DNA of 64,000 nucleotides from Pontibacter pamirensis (GCF_010015475.1 NZ_SSNI01000016.1:1-64000); one strand, 5' to 3'. Shown: positions 8,556 to 17,760, counted from the stretch's first letter. Notes: generated by a model not told the origin, from the letters alone. Numbers and translations are program-made.

Positions 8556-8914
8556 TAAAAGGCGTCTTCTATATGGTGTATGGCTACAGGTGTGCTTAAG
8601 GTGATGGCGATAATGTCGAACCGAATATCATGTTGCCAGTCTATTTTGTAGATAAACTCCTGCGCAGCTTCTAGCAGCATTGTTTCCTTCTTCGCGCTAA
8701 CTGCCTCCTCCGGATATCCGTACCTATCAGTACTTCTGGTTTTAACCTCTACAAAAATCAGCAGGTTCTCTTTCTGTGCAATAATGTCCACTTCAGCGCG
8801 CCTGTGCCTGAAGTTCCTTCGCACAATGGTATAACCCTGTTGCAGCAGGTAAGCTGCGGCACGGTTTTCACCGGCTTGCCCGGTGAGGATGTGGGCGTTA
8901 ATTTGAGAAGCCAT
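8552..8914 (-). CDS. YraN family (UPF0102) endonuclease-like protein
   Basis: A 120-residue protein with the family pattern GENRAAAYLLQQGY, RNFRHRRAEVDIIAQKENLLIFVEVKTR and YPEEAVSAKKETML. This is a small PD-(D/E)XK-type fold whose acidic and Lys residues (EVDII, FVEVKTR) are intact. The cellular role is not settled; it is associated with DNA recombination and repair. Its stop overlaps that of the convergent lipoprotein gene (TTAG, 8552-8555). It starts 65 bases from the divergent PGI/PMI gene. Confidence 0.88.
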   Translation of the reverse strand: MASQINAHILTGQAGENRAAAYLLQQGYTIVRRNFRHRRAEVDIIAQKENLLIFVEVKTRSTDRYGYPEEAVSAKKETMLLEAAQEFIYKIDWQHDIRFDIIAITLSTPVAIHHIEDAFY

Positions 8915-8979
8915 TAATTATCTCGTAATTTGCACCAGTCTGAGATTAAATGATTGTTCATCAGAATTAAAGACGAATT

Positions 8980-9975
8980 ATGAAGCAACTTGTTGAAGGC
9001 TTTGCGCAGCAGCTACGCGATGCAATGGATATCGGAGAAAAAGCCACCGTTAATTTCTCCGGCCTTAGGTATAATAATTTAGTCATAGCAGGCATGGGTG
9101 GCTCTGGTATTGGGGGCAACATCATCCAGTCTTACGTAGCCGACAAAGCTTCTGTACCTGTTATAGTAAACAAAGGGTATACAATCCCAGCCTTTGTTGG
9201 GCCGGACACTTTGTTTATTGCCTCCTCTTTCTCCGGAAACACAGAGGAGACGCTTTCTGCGGTAAGAGCCGCCATACGTAGCGATGCCGCTGTCTGCTTT
9301 GTTACTTCTGGTGGGGAAATGCTGCGCATTGCACAGGAAAACAGCATGCCCTATATTGCCATACCCGGCGAATCACAGCAGCCACGGGCCTGCCTGGGTT
9401 ACTCGTTTATACAAATGCTGTACCTACTGCACCATGCCGAACTGCTGGACGATACCTTTAAAACAGAGATAAGGCAGAGTATCAATCTCCTGGAGGAGCT
9501 GTCGGGAAGTATAAAGGTGCAGGCCAGCGCTTTGGCGAACGCTTTCCATAATAAGCTGCCGATGCTGTACGTTAGCGACGCAATGGAGCCGGTGGCAGCA
9601 CGCTTTCAGCAACAGATTAACCAAAACGCTAAGCAACTGAGCCATGTGAATGTTTTCCCGGAGATAAACCACAACGAAATTGCAGGGTGGCAGCACCCGG
9701 AAAACCTTTACGGACAGCTTGTGGTGCTGCTCATCAAAACCAGTTACGACCACCCGCGCGTGCATTTGCGCATGGACCTGACAAAGAAAATCTTCGAGCG
9801 CAAGGTGCAGAATGTGCTGGTAATGGAGGCTCGGGGAGCTACTTTCCTGGAGCAGGCGTTCCATCTCATCCACATGTTTGACTGGGTATCCGTTTACCTG
9901 GCGGAGCTAAATAACGTGGACCCCAACACCATCGACAATATTGACTATCTGAAAGGCGAACTTTCAAAAAAATAG
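8980..9975 (+). CDS. Bifunctional phosphoglucose/phosphomannose isomerase
   Basis: A 331-residue cytosolic SIS-domain protein of the PGI/PMI family. It interconverts glucose-6-P or mannose-6-P with fructose-6-P. The first SIS domain shows AGMGGSGIGGNI (about residues 33-44) and the sugar-phosphate loop SSFSGNTEET (about 77-86). The C-terminal half has NHNEIAGWQHPE, typical of the family's active-site Glu/His region. lipB starts one base after the stop, so the two are likely co-transcribed. Confidence 0.9.
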   Translation: MKQLVEGFAQQLRDAMDIGEKATVNFSGLRYNNLVIAGMGGSGIGGNIIQSYVADKASVPVIVNKGYTIPAFVGPDTLFIASSFSGNTEETLSAVRAAIRSDAAVCFVTSGGEMLRIAQENSMPYIAIPGESQQPRACLGYSFIQMLYLLHHAELLDDTFKTEIRQSINLLEELSGSIKVQASALANAFHNKLPMLYVSDAMEPVAARFQQQINQNAKQLSHVNVFPEINHNEIAGWQHPENLYGQLVVLLIKTSYDHPRVHLRMDLTKKIFERKVQNVLVMEARGATFLEQAFHLIHMFDWVSVYLAELNNVDPNTIDNIDYLKGELSKK

Positions 9976-9976
9976 C

Positions 9977-10711
9977 GTGCAGAAAAATACGAAGATAAAA
10001 TTTGAACGCCTGGGCCTGGTTGACTACAAAGAGGCTTGGGAGTACCAGGAGAAAGTCTTTAACAGCATTCTGGACCTGAAGGTGCAGAACCGTAAAGCAG
10101 AGGCGGGCGCACAGCAGCCTACACCAAATTACCTGCTGTTCTGCTCACACCCACACGTATATACATTGGGCAAAAGCGGCCATCAGGAGCACCTGCTCCT
10201 CAACGAAGAAGGGCTGAAGAAGAAAGAGGCTACTTACTACAAAATTAATCGCGGCGGAGACATCACCTATCATGGTCCCGGTCAGATTGTAGGCTATCCT
10301 ATCCTGGACCTCGAAAACTTCTTTACCGACATACATAAATACCTGCGCTACCTGGAGGAGGCTATTATCCTGACATTACAAGGCTATGGCATTACCGCTG
10401 GACGCATTCCGGGGCTTACAGGTGTATGGCTGGACCACGAGGCGCAGCGAAACCCACGCAAGATATGCGCGATGGGTGTGAAGTGCAGCCGCTGGGTTAC
10501 CATGCACGGCTTTGCCTTTAACATTAACACCGACCTGGACTATTTTAACAACATTGTACCCTGCGGCATTTCAGACAAACAGGTGACGTCGCTGGCGAAG
10601 GAGTTGGGGCATGAAGTGCCGCTGGCAGAGGTCGAGGAAAAACTACAGAAGCACCTGGCAGCTCTCTTTGGTGCCACTATTACGACAGCAGTACATGAAG
10701 AAAGACATTGA
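9977..10711 (+). CDS. lipB: Lipoyl(octanoyl) transferase LipB
   Basis: A 244-residue enzyme that moves octanoyl from acyl carrier protein to lipoyl domains, the first step of lipoate synthesis. The BPL/LplA/LipB fold motifs are present: RGGDITYHGPGQIVGYPI (about residues 94-111), the catalytic Lys region KICAMGVKCSRWVTMHGFAFN (about 155-175) and the catalytic Cys in NNIVPCGI. The start codon is GTG at 9977, one base after the isomerase stop. Confidence 0.96.
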   Translation: MQKNTKIKFERLGLVDYKEAWEYQEKVFNSILDLKVQNRKAEAGAQQPTPNYLLFCSHPHVYTLGKSGHQEHLLLNEEGLKKKEATYYKINRGGDITYHGPGQIVGYPILDLENFFTDIHKYLRYLEEAIILTLQGYGITAGRIPGLTGVWLDHEAQRNPRKICAMGVKCSRWVTMHGFAFNINTDLDYFNNIVPCGISDKQVTSLAKELGHEVPLAEVEEKLQKHLAALFGATITTAVHEERH

Positions 10712-11099
10712 TTTTGGAGCAGTAGAGGGCGTTGCAGTAGCAATAGCCACCTCCCTGAGTGAGTCCGGAGAAGCCATCTGGAATGTTTATTTACTTAACA
10801 ACAATACCTTTGCAGTGGAGAACGTGCTGGTCGCTTCCAAAGGCTATGGCATCATAGACGGCAATGAAGTAAAGACATCCGTGCTGCGCCATATGTTTGA
10901 GCGCTTGGAGGCGAAGAGCTTTGTGCAGATTGAGCCAATTGATCCGGCAATCTTCCACATCAACAACGAATATTGGGTAAGCTACTATATTGACAGCAAG
11001 ATTTTTGACAAGAAGTTCGTGTTTGTACCGGATTCCATTCAGGAAAGCAACCTGATTGAAATAAGCATGCTGCAGATGCAGGGCGTTCTCCATTCCTAA
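10695..11099 (+). CDS. Conserved small protein downstream of lipB
   Basis: A 134-residue protein whose ATG at 10695 lies inside the end of lipB (17-base overlap), so it is translationally coupled. It has no signal peptide, no membrane segment and no catalytic motif that I recognise. It is a mixed alpha/beta sequence with many aromatic and acidic residues (AIWNVYLLNNNTFAVENVLV, EYWVSYYIDSKIFDKKFVFV). I recall similar small proteins next to lipB in Cytophagales; the function is unknown. Confidence 0.7.
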   Translation: MKKDIDFGAVEGVAVAIATSLSESGEAIWNVYLLNNNTFAVENVLVASKGYGIIDGNEVKTSVLRHMFERLEAKSFVQIEPIDPAIFHINNEYWVSYYIDSKIFDKKFVFVPDSIQESNLIEISMLQMQGVLHS

Positions 11100-11200
11100 G
11101 TTAGTTAAATTTTTTGCCTGTTCAGACGCTAACTCAAAAGCACAAACCTTTTTTTATACTAAATTGCTTGTATATTTACTTCACTATTAGCCTGTGGCTA

Positions 11201-11361
11201 AAAGCATGTTTAAAATTCATCCTTCGCGCTGCAAACCGCTCCTAAGGGAACCCGACTTACAGTTTTCTCGCTCCATAGCGCTGCTAAGAAGCTCTAAAAC
11301 CGTTTCGCCAGAACCCTTGTGGTCAGTTTTCGCTTACAAAAACGAAATTTAAACATGCTTT
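11201..11361. repeat. Intergenic element bounded by AAAGCATGTTTAAA inverted ends
   Basis: The 334-base gap after the small lipB-linked gene contains no gene. Its ends at 11201-11217 and 11345-11361 are inverted copies of a 17-mer with one mismatch. The 127-base interior has two related segments (GAACCC followed by AGTTTTC, near 11250 and 11310). The end sequence recurs at 109-123. The shape suggests a miniature non-autonomous element or a REP-like intergenic repeat. No target-site duplication is obvious. Confidence 0.55.
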
Positions 11362-11433
11362 AAAGAGAGGATGTGCTGTTGTTAACTTAAAAGGAGTAAA
11401 GAATACCCTTCGCTTTACTTCCGTTTTGCGCCT

Positions 11434-12495
11434 ATGGATCAAAGAATTCTACCACTCATACTTGCCTCTAGTTGGGCTTTCCTTATTGCCATGTTCGCTG
11501 TTCCGTCTATCATCAGAGTGGCGCATCTAAAAAATATCCTGGACACCCCGAACCTACGTACCGTGCATGCAGAACTTACGCCGCGCTTGGGAGGGTTGGC
11601 CATGTTTGCAGGCTTTATGTCGGCCCTTACCATCTTCACCGGCCTTGGCAACGGCGTGCAACAGCTATTGGCAAGCTGCATTATTCTGTTCTTTATTGGC
11701 CTGAAAGACGACCTGATTACAATTTCTGCGCTCAAAAAATTCTCTGTGCAGTTATTAGCCACTGGTATTGTCATGTTTATGGCAGACATTCGTATCACAG
11801 GCTTTCAGGGCATCTTTGGCATTGGAGAGCTGCCAATAGGGCTGAGCTATGGCTTCACCTTTTTAGTAATCATCGGTATCACGAATTCTATCAACCTGAT
11901 AGACGGACTGGACGGACTGGCAGGAACACTTGTGTTAATCGCTGCCTGCACGTTCGGCTTATACTTTTACCTGTTCGGTGGCACGGCTTATAGTAACTAC
12001 GCAGCCGTTGCTTTCTGCCTCATCGGCGGTGTGCTGGGCTTCTTACGGTATAACTTTCACAAAGCTACCATCTTTATGGGTGATACTGGTTCTTTACTTT
12101 GTGGCTTTATTATTTCCGTTCTGGCTATTCAGTTTATAGAGATGCGACCTGAACCAGCGTCCCCTGCCGTGGCTTTAGGGATTCTGTTCGTGCCGCTTTT
12201 CGATACTCTGCGCGTTTCTTTTATTCGTATCATGAAAGGCTCATCGCCTTTTATCCCTGATAAAAATCACGTCCACCACCGCCTGCTGGCAATGGGCTTC
12301 AACCAAATCACCACTGTGCTTATCCTTGCCATGATCAACATGCTGGTCATTGCATTTGTGGTGAGCTTCGGGGACTGGGGCAATCTGGAAATCCTGATGG
12401 TTCTGTTCGCTTTCTCGGTCGTATTAAGTGTGTTTTTAGGAGTTTATAAATCACATAGTGCACAAACTGTTTCCAAGGCAAAAATTAAAGCTTAG
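11434..12495 (+). CDS. WecA/MraY-family undecaprenyl-phosphate sugar-1-P transferase
   Basis: A 353-residue polytopic inner-membrane enzyme with about ten hydrophobic segments. Family motifs in order: FFIGLKDDL (Mg-binding Asp pair, near residue 90), GITNSINLIDGLDGLAG (about 149-165), FMGDTGSLLCG (about 213-223) and the cytoplasmic loop HVHHRLLAMG (about 282). It probably loads a HexNAc-1-phosphate onto undecaprenyl phosphate for surface glycan synthesis. The HVHHRLL loop favours the WecA/TagO group over MraY. Its end overlaps the next gene by 38 bases. Confidence 0.88.
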   Translation: MDQRILPLILASSWAFLIAMFAVPSIIRVAHLKNILDTPNLRTVHAELTPRLGGLAMFAGFMSALTIFTGLGNGVQQLLASCIILFFIGLKDDLITISALKKFSVQLLATGIVMFMADIRITGFQGIFGIGELPIGLSYGFTFLVIIGITNSINLIDGLDGLAGTLVLIAACTFGLYFYLFGGTAYSNYAAVAFCLIGGVLGFLRYNFHKATIFMGDTGSLLCGFIISVLAIQFIEMRPEPASPAVALGILFVPLFDTLRVSFIRIMKGSSPFIPDKNHVHHRLLAMGFNQITTVLILAMINMLVIAFVVSFGDWGNLEILMVLFAFSVVLSVFLGVYKSHSAQTVSKAKIKA

Positions 12496-13633
12496 CCTCT
12501 TTTTCCTCTTATATAGCGTTACATGGCTGGGGTCTGCGCAGGCACAGGTGCTGCCCCTGGAACAGAAAAACGCTATCACAGCCGACTGGATGGTGCGGCG
12601 GGAGGGCGCAACACAGTTAATGCCGTACGTGGCCGGGAGGCACTCAGAGTATAATGCCCTACACCAGTGGCTGAATATTACGCAGGTCCAGCCTTTTAAT
12701 ATTCGTTTTACTGCTCCAAAGGACCTGTGCCTCTTTCTGAACAACCAACTCATTTTCAAGGCCGATTTTTCTGCTAATTACAACATAGATCTAGCAAAGC
12801 ACAGCAAAGGAGTGCCTCCTGTAGAAGGCAAATTCCTGCTGACGGTGTGGCATCCGGAGCAGCAGCCTAATGTCGGTTCATTCCAGAACCAACCCCGATC
12901 CCAGGCACAGGTAAGCGAACTAAATGACCGGCCTCTTTCCGCCCAGATGCGCGAGTACGTGAATCAGAATGCCTTTATCCTGTTTCTGCTGGTGATCGGG
13001 CTGGTGTACGGCGCCCTCCGGACAAATTTCCCGAATGACTTTAGCAGCTTGTTTCACTTTGGCTCCTTCCTGAACCCCCACGCATTGGAAGAAGGCGTTT
13101 TGGTGAAGCCGATCCGCTCTCTTTCCAGCCTGCTTTTTGTGTTGGCCTTTTCGCTCACACTGGCACTGCTTATTGCGGCCATCCACACAAACGTGCAGCA
13201 AATAAACCTGTTCGACCGACTTTTCCCTGTTTCTGAGGCCGACATCACCACCAAAGTGCTCTTTTATACTTTACTCATATTTTTTATTATCCTACTCAAG
13301 TACCTTTTCCTGAAAATAATGGGTTTTATCTTTGGGTTAGAGCAGGTGGTGCAATTGCAGTATCGAGAGTTTATAAGATCGATGCTATTTCTGGGCATGT
13401 TTTTGCCGCTGGTGATGCTCCTTTACCTGTCCCTGTACACTATTATACCGGAAACAATTCTTTTGATATCAAACCTTGCGGTGTCGTTTGTGCTGATAAT
13501 CACCATTATGCGGGTATTTGCAACAGTAAATAAAAAAGCGCCTGTACTAAATTTGCATTTATTTTCATACCTTTGCGCCACAGAAGTAATTCCGCTTGCC
13601 ATTATGCTAAAGTTGATTGTTTTCAACTTTTAA
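12458..13633 (+). CDS. DUF4271 membrane protein
   Basis: A 391-residue protein starting at GTG inside the previous gene. It has an N-terminal signal sequence (LKLSLFFLLYSVTWLGSAQAQ), a periplasmic region to about residue 165, then seven or eight hydrophobic helices to the C-terminus. This is the DUF4271 pattern found in Bacteroidota next to hemD and T9SS genes. No catalytic residues are recognisable and the role is unknown. Spacing suggests co-transcription with hemD, 68 bases downstream. Confidence 0.8.
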   Translation: MHKLFPRQKLKLSLFFLLYSVTWLGSAQAQVLPLEQKNAITADWMVRREGATQLMPYVAGRHSEYNALHQWLNITQVQPFNIRFTAPKDLCLFLNNQLIFKADFSANYNIDLAKHSKGVPPVEGKFLLTVWHPEQQPNVGSFQNQPRSQAQVSELNDRPLSAQMREYVNQNAFILFLLVIGLVYGALRTNFPNDFSSLFHFGSFLNPHALEEGVLVKPIRSLSSLLFVLAFSLTLALLIAAIHTNVQQINLFDRLFPVSEADITTKVLFYTLLIFFIILLKYLFLKIMGFIFGLEQVVQLQYREFIRSMLFLGMFLPLVMLLYLSLYTIIPETILLISNLAVSFVLIITIMRVFATVNKKAPVLNLHLFSYLCATEVIPLAIMLKLIVFNF

Positions 13634-13701
13634 AAACACAAAACGGCATTAGCAGCGGGTATTGAAGCAGGAGAAATTTTAAAAAACCGTTCCAACTGAC
13701 T

Positions 13702-14505
13702 ATGGCTGAAAGCAAAGCAAAGGGCACTGCAAACCCTGAAAGGTTCAAAATTCCCATCAAGACAATTCTGGTTACACAACCACAGCCTACAACCGACAAT
13801 TCCCCATACCTGTCGATTGCTGAGAAGTATGACATTAAAGTCGATTTCAGGGCTTTTATAGATGTGGAGCCAGTCCCTTTCAAAGAGTTCAGGAAAGATA
13901 AGGTAGATATTCTGTCGCATACGGCAATTATATTTACCAGCCGTAACGCAGTAGACCATTTCTTCAGAATCTGCCAGGAAAGTAAGGTAGAAATGCCTGC
14001 TGACATGAAGTACTTCTGTATTTCTGACCAGACAGCTTATTACCTGCAGAAATACATTACGCTTCGCAAGCGCAAATTATTTGTGGGCGAGAAAACGGCC
14101 AAAGACCTGTTTGAGGTGATAAAGAAGCATAAGAACGAGAATTACCTGTTCCCTTGCTCTAATATCCGCAAAGAAGACATCCCAAGTTTTCTTGCCATGA
14201 ACAAAATCAAGCATACAGAGGCAATTATTTACAAGACAGTGGCTGCTGACCTGTCTGATCTGGACGATGTAACTTACGACTGCATTGCTTTTTTCAGTCC
14301 GTCAGGTATCAGTTCCCTATTTATCAACTTCCCTGATTTTAAGCAGAACAACACCCGTATCGCTGCCTTTGGGCCTACAACAGCCAAGGCGGTGCGGGAT
14401 GCAGGTCTGGAACTTGATATTGAGGCACCTATGCCGAACGCCCCTTCCATGACGGGAGCTATTGAAGTATACATACAGAACCAGCAGCAGCACTTAAAAA
14501 AGTAG
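13702..14505 (+). CDS. hemD: Uroporphyrinogen-III synthase
   Basis: A 267-residue cytosolic enzyme that cyclises hydroxymethylbilane to uroporphyrinogen III in haem synthesis. It shows the two-lobed HemD pattern: IKTILVTQPQP at the start, IIFTSRNAVDHFF (about residue 76), and the second lobe with YDCIAFFSPSGISSLF and RIAAFGPTTAKAVRDAGL. No other haem gene lies nearby. Location just upstream of T9SS genes is a recurrent Bacteroidota arrangement. A strong terminator follows. Confidence 0.92.
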   Translation: MAESKAKGTANPERFKIPIKTILVTQPQPTTDNSPYLSIAEKYDIKVDFRAFIDVEPVPFKEFRKDKVDILSHTAIIFTSRNAVDHFFRICQESKVEMPADMKYFCISDQTAYYLQKYITLRKRKLFVGEKTAKDLFEVIKKHKNENYLFPCSNIRKEDIPSFLAMNKIKHTEAIIYKTVAADLSDLDDVTYDCIAFFSPSGISSLFINFPDFKQNNTRIAAFGPTTAKAVRDAGLELDIEAPMPNAPSMTGAIEVYIQNQQQHLKK

Positions 14506-14545
14506 ACACCTGACGCAACTTTTATCTCTGTATTACATAGTTAGT

Positions 14546-14591
14546 AAAACGCAAACGCATACTATCACGAAGTAGTCTGCGTTTGCGTTTT
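14546..14591 (+). terminator. Intrinsic terminator of hemD
   Basis: Perfect 14-bp arms AAAACGCAAACGCA (14546-14559) and its complement (14578-14591), with an 18-base loop able to extend the stem, ending in four T. The right arm overlaps the -33 element of the porP promoter. Confidence 0.85.
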
Positions 14592-14612
14592 AATGTTTAA
14601 TAACTATATTTG
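14582..14612 (+). promoter_or_regulatory. Bacteroidota-type promoter of porP
   Basis: TTTG at 14582-14585, then exactly 19 bases, then TATATTTG at 14605-14612. This matches the Bacteroidota housekeeping pattern TTTG-N19-TAnnTTTG. Transcription would begin near 14618, about 55 bases before the porP start. Confidence 0.75.
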
Positions 14613-14671
14613 AACAGCGGGTGCCAATCCACAACACTTTGCAACCATACTTCGCCATGTTGCCACGGCCT

Positions 14672-15637
14672 ATGAAAAAGCTTCTACCTGTTTTGATGTT
14701 GCTCCTGCTCTTTTGTGCCCCTGCAGTAGTAGCACAGCAGCAGCCTCAGTTTACCCATTACGGGTTTAACGGGATGCAAATCAGCCCTGCCTATGCCGGC
14801 ATTACAAACAGGCCGGAATTTACTTCCATTTACCGTTACCAGTGGCTGGGCTATGACGCCTCTTTTGACGACGGCGGTGCCCCTAGGACACTTTTACTGA
14901 CAGCCAGCACGCCGGTGCGCCTGCTACATGGGGGTATGGGCCTGGTTCTGATGCGCGACAGAATCGGCAATACTACCCAACTCACTGCAGCCGTATCATA
15001 CGCTTACCATATCAATATAGGTGAAACCGGCCGATTGGGTATAGGCGTACAGGGCAATGTAAACAACTATAAAAAAGGAAACTACAGGGCAATTGATGGC
15101 GGCGACCCTAACGTGCCGTTTAACAGTGAGGACACAAAGTTCGACATGGGAGCAGGCTTGTGGTATGAGTCTGAAACATTTTATGCAGGCGGCGGTGTAA
15201 CAAACCTGCTGCATGCCGAATATGAGTTTGCAGATTCAACCAACACAGGCAGAGGAACCGTTTTAGGGGAGAATCACATTTATGTAACAGCTGGCTACAA
15301 CCTGCCTTTAACCACAGATATAACAGTAACGCCAACCGTTTTACTCAAGCACGACACTGAAACATTCTCGTTTGATGTGGGTGGCCGTGTAAGTTTTCAG
15401 GAAAAATATTGGGCGGGATTGAATTATAGATATCAAGAAGCTGTTAGTGCGCTTGTGGGAGTATCTCTGTTTGAGGATAATGCCCTACGAGTTGGTTATG
15501 CAATAGATTTAACTACTTTTAATGTGGATGCCAAAGCACCCACCTCGCATGAGGTGATGCTAAACTACCGCCTTCCAGAGCCAGTAATCAGATTTAAACC
15601 ACCCGTAAGAACGCCACGCTATTATTTTACTAAATAG
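14672..15637 (+). CDS. porP: Type IX secretion outer-membrane protein, PorP/SprF family
   Basis: A 321-residue outer-membrane beta-barrel with a signal peptide ending VVAQQ (start chosen at ATG 14672, MKKLLPVLMLLLLFC). Family hallmarks are QPQFTHYGFNGMQISPAYAG and the repeated glycine/aromatic beta-strands ending with a C-terminal aromatic pattern (YRLPEPVIRF). PorP/SprF proteins work with the T9SS, anchoring or delivering specific surface proteins and linking the PorE/PG complex. It has its own promoter and precedes gldKLMN by 234 bases. Confidence 0.9.
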   Translation: MKKLLPVLMLLLLFCAPAVVAQQQPQFTHYGFNGMQISPAYAGITNRPEFTSIYRYQWLGYDASFDDGGAPRTLLLTASTPVRLLHGGMGLVLMRDRIGNTTQLTAAVSYAYHINIGETGRLGIGVQGNVNNYKKGNYRAIDGGDPNVPFNSEDTKFDMGAGLWYESETFYAGGGVTNLLHAEYEFADSTNTGRGTVLGENHIYVTAGYNLPLTTDITVTPTVLLKHDTETFSFDVGGRVSFQEKYWAGLNYRYQEAVSALVGVSLFEDNALRVGYAIDLTTFNVDAKAPTSHEVMLNYRLPEPVIRFKPPVRTPRYYFTK

Positions 15638-15801
15638 TTGAGACAGCGTACACCTCACAATTGCACTGTTTACGGAGAAATCCTACACCCAGGGCAGAAA
15701 AAATTTGTTATTCATCCAGATAATAATCAGCTCCTTACCGCGTTAAAAAATAATAAATACGGGTTGTAGGGAATTGTTTTTTTTATTGTATCTATTTCTT
15801 A

Positions 15802-15809
15802 TATATTTG
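15802..15809 (+). promoter_or_regulatory. Probable -7 box of the gldKLMN operon
   Basis: TATATTTG matches TAnnTTTG and lies 62 bases before the gldK start. At the -33 position only TTTT is present. The surrounding A+T-rich DNA (15710-15800) holds nothing else recognisable. Confidence 0.5.
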
Positions 15810-15871
15810 CTACACCTGTCAAAGTGTATTATACAAATAATCGTAACTTTTACTTCTTTTTAATAGTCATC

Positions 15872-16891
15872 ATGAACAAACTAATTAAGCTGTCTACATT
15901 CGCATTGGCGGTGGCACTGCTTGCAGGCTGTGGAATGGGACGCGGGCCCGAGGGAGATCTAGTGGGAGCCGAGGACCGTCCAGAGTATAATCCACAGGAG
16001 GTGCCTTACGGCATGGTTATCTGCCCGGGTGGTACTTTTCATATGGGCCAGGCAGATCAGGACATAGCTGCGTCAATGGCCAACCTGAACAAGCAAGTGA
16101 CAATTGGTGGCTTCTATATGGATGAAACTGAGATCACTAACAATGAATACCGCCAGTTCATCAATGTGATGATGGAGGATTCTATAGATGTTTTAGGGGA
16201 AGAATATGTCATGGATCAATTGTATCCTGACACGACTGTTTGGGTAAGAGATTATACTTACCACATGGGCGACCCCTTAATGGAGTACTATTTTTCTCAT
16301 CCAGCTTTCGACGATTATCCTGTAGTAGGAGTAAATTGGTTTGCAGCCAAATACTTCAGCGAGTGGCGTACAAAGCACAAAAACCAAGCGAACACAGAGT
16401 CAGGAATGGCACCAATGCCAGCGTTCCGTCTGCCAACAGAGGCAGAGTGGGAATATGCAGCCAGAGGTGGTCGTGATATGTCTGTTTACCCTTGGGGCGG
16501 CCCTTACCTGCGCAATGCAAAAGGCTGCTTGCTGGCAAACTTTAAGCCGGGCCGTGGTGATTATTACAGCGACGGATTTACTTATACAGCTCCTGTAGCA
16601 CAATTCTTCCCGAACGACTTTGGTTTGTATGACATGGCCGGTAACGTGGCAGAATGGTGTTCAGATGCCTATGCTGAAGCCAGCGTTCCGATAACGTGGG
16701 ATTTGAACCCTGTATATGACAAAGATGACGTGCCGCGCAAAGTAGTAAGAGGTGGATCATGGAAAGACATCGCCTATTTTCTGGAGACAGGTACCCGTAA
16801 CTTTGAGTACCAGGATTCGGCTAGATCTTATATAGGCTTCCGTAATACGATGATTTATCTGGGCAGATCATCTGGCAATGAATTTAGATAA
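15872..16891 (+). CDS. gldK: Gliding motility/T9SS lipoprotein GldK (PorK)
   Basis: A 339-residue outer-membrane lipoprotein. The start is placed at ATG 15872 because MNKLIKLSTFALAVALLAGCG is a clean lipoprotein signal (Cys20). The mature part is a formylglycine-generating-enzyme/SUMF1-like domain: PGGTFHMGQADQD, GGFYMDETEITNNEYRQF, RLPTEAEWEYAARGG, YDMAGNVAEWCSDAY and VRGGSWKD. In T9SS this fold is structural; GldK and GldN form the periplasmic ring attached to the outer membrane. It is the first gene of gldK-L-M-N. Confidence 0.95.
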   Translation: MNKLIKLSTFALAVALLAGCGMGRGPEGDLVGAEDRPEYNPQEVPYGMVICPGGTFHMGQADQDIAASMANLNKQVTIGGFYMDETEITNNEYRQFINVMMEDSIDVLGEEYVMDQLYPDTTVWVRDYTYHMGDPLMEYYFSHPAFDDYPVVGVNWFAAKYFSEWRTKHKNQANTESGMAPMPAFRLPTEAEWEYAARGGRDMSVYPWGGPYLRNAKGCLLANFKPGRGDYYSDGFTYTAPVAQFFPNDFGLYDMAGNVAEWCSDAYAEASVPITWDLNPVYDKDDVPRKVVRGGSWKDIAYFLETGTRNFEYQDSARSYIGFRNTMIYLGRSSGNEFR

Positions 16892-16962
16892 TAACATTTC
16901 ATAAAATCAATCAAACCCTTTTCAACCTTATTTTTAACGTTCACAATTAATTAGAAAACAAA

Positions 16963-17760
16963 ATGAGCAAAGCTAGAGGTCGTAATTTCCTATTCGACGT
17001 GTTGATGCCAAAAATTTACGGTATTGGTGCTGCTGTCGTAATCGTGGGTGCATTGTTCAAAATCCAACACTGGGATTATGCAAACGAAATGCTTATAGTT
17101 GGTTTGTTAACGGAGGCAGTTATCTTCTTCCTCAGTGCTTTCCAGCCGCAGCCGCACGAGCCAGATTGGGCAAGAGTATATCCACAACTAGCCGAAGATT
17201 TTGCAGGTGAAGGACTTGTTCCGGTTACTGCTAACAACGGACCGTCAGTTACAGGAAAACTGGATGAAATGATGCGCAATGCTGATATCACGCCAGAAAC
17301 AATCAACAGTCTTGGCCTTGGCCTGAACAGATTGAGTGACACAACAGCTCAATTGGCTGATCTTAGCCAGGCAACTGCTGCTACAGAAGACTATAATGTA
17401 AAAGTAAGAGCTGCTGCTGACCAGTTAGGCCAGATAAACAAGGCGTATGCTACTACTGCTGATGCTCTTGCGCAAATGGCTGGCTCTACAGTAGATGCAC
17501 AGGAGTACCACGGTCAGGTACAGAACATGACGAGGAACTTAGGCGCATTAAACGCTGTTTACGAAATGGAACTTCAGGATGCTAATAATCACCTGAAGGC
17601 GATGAACAAGTTCTATGGTAACCTGAGCATGGCAATGGAAAACCTGACGGACGCCAGCAAAGATACTGCGCAGTTCAAAGAAGAAGTTTCCCGCTTAACG
17701 CAGAACCTGCACAACCTGAACACGGTGTACGGAAACATGCTTACAGCAATGAGAAGCTAA
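16963..17760 (+). CDS. gldL: T9SS motor protein GldL (PorL)
   Basis: A 265-residue inner-membrane protein. Two transmembrane helices near the N-terminus (IYGIGAAVVIVGALF and MLIVGLLTEAVIFFLSAF) are followed by a cytoplasmic, helix-rich tail with repeated N-x-x-Y segments (GALNAVYEMELQ, HNLNTVYGNMLTAM). Glu51 in the second helix lies where the proton-path glutamate of GldL is expected. With GldM it forms the proton-driven motor that powers secretion and gliding. Confidence 0.95.
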   Translation: MSKARGRNFLFDVLMPKIYGIGAAVVIVGALFKIQHWDYANEMLIVGLLTEAVIFFLSAFQPQPHEPDWARVYPQLAEDFAGEGLVPVTANNGPSVTGKLDEMMRNADITPETINSLGLGLNRLSDTTAQLADLSQATAATEDYNVKVRAAADQLGQINKAYATTADALAQMAGSTVDAQEYHGQVQNMTRNLGALNAVYEMELQDANNHLKAMNKFYGNLSMAMENLTDASKDTAQFKEEVSRLTQNLHNLNTVYGNMLTAMRS

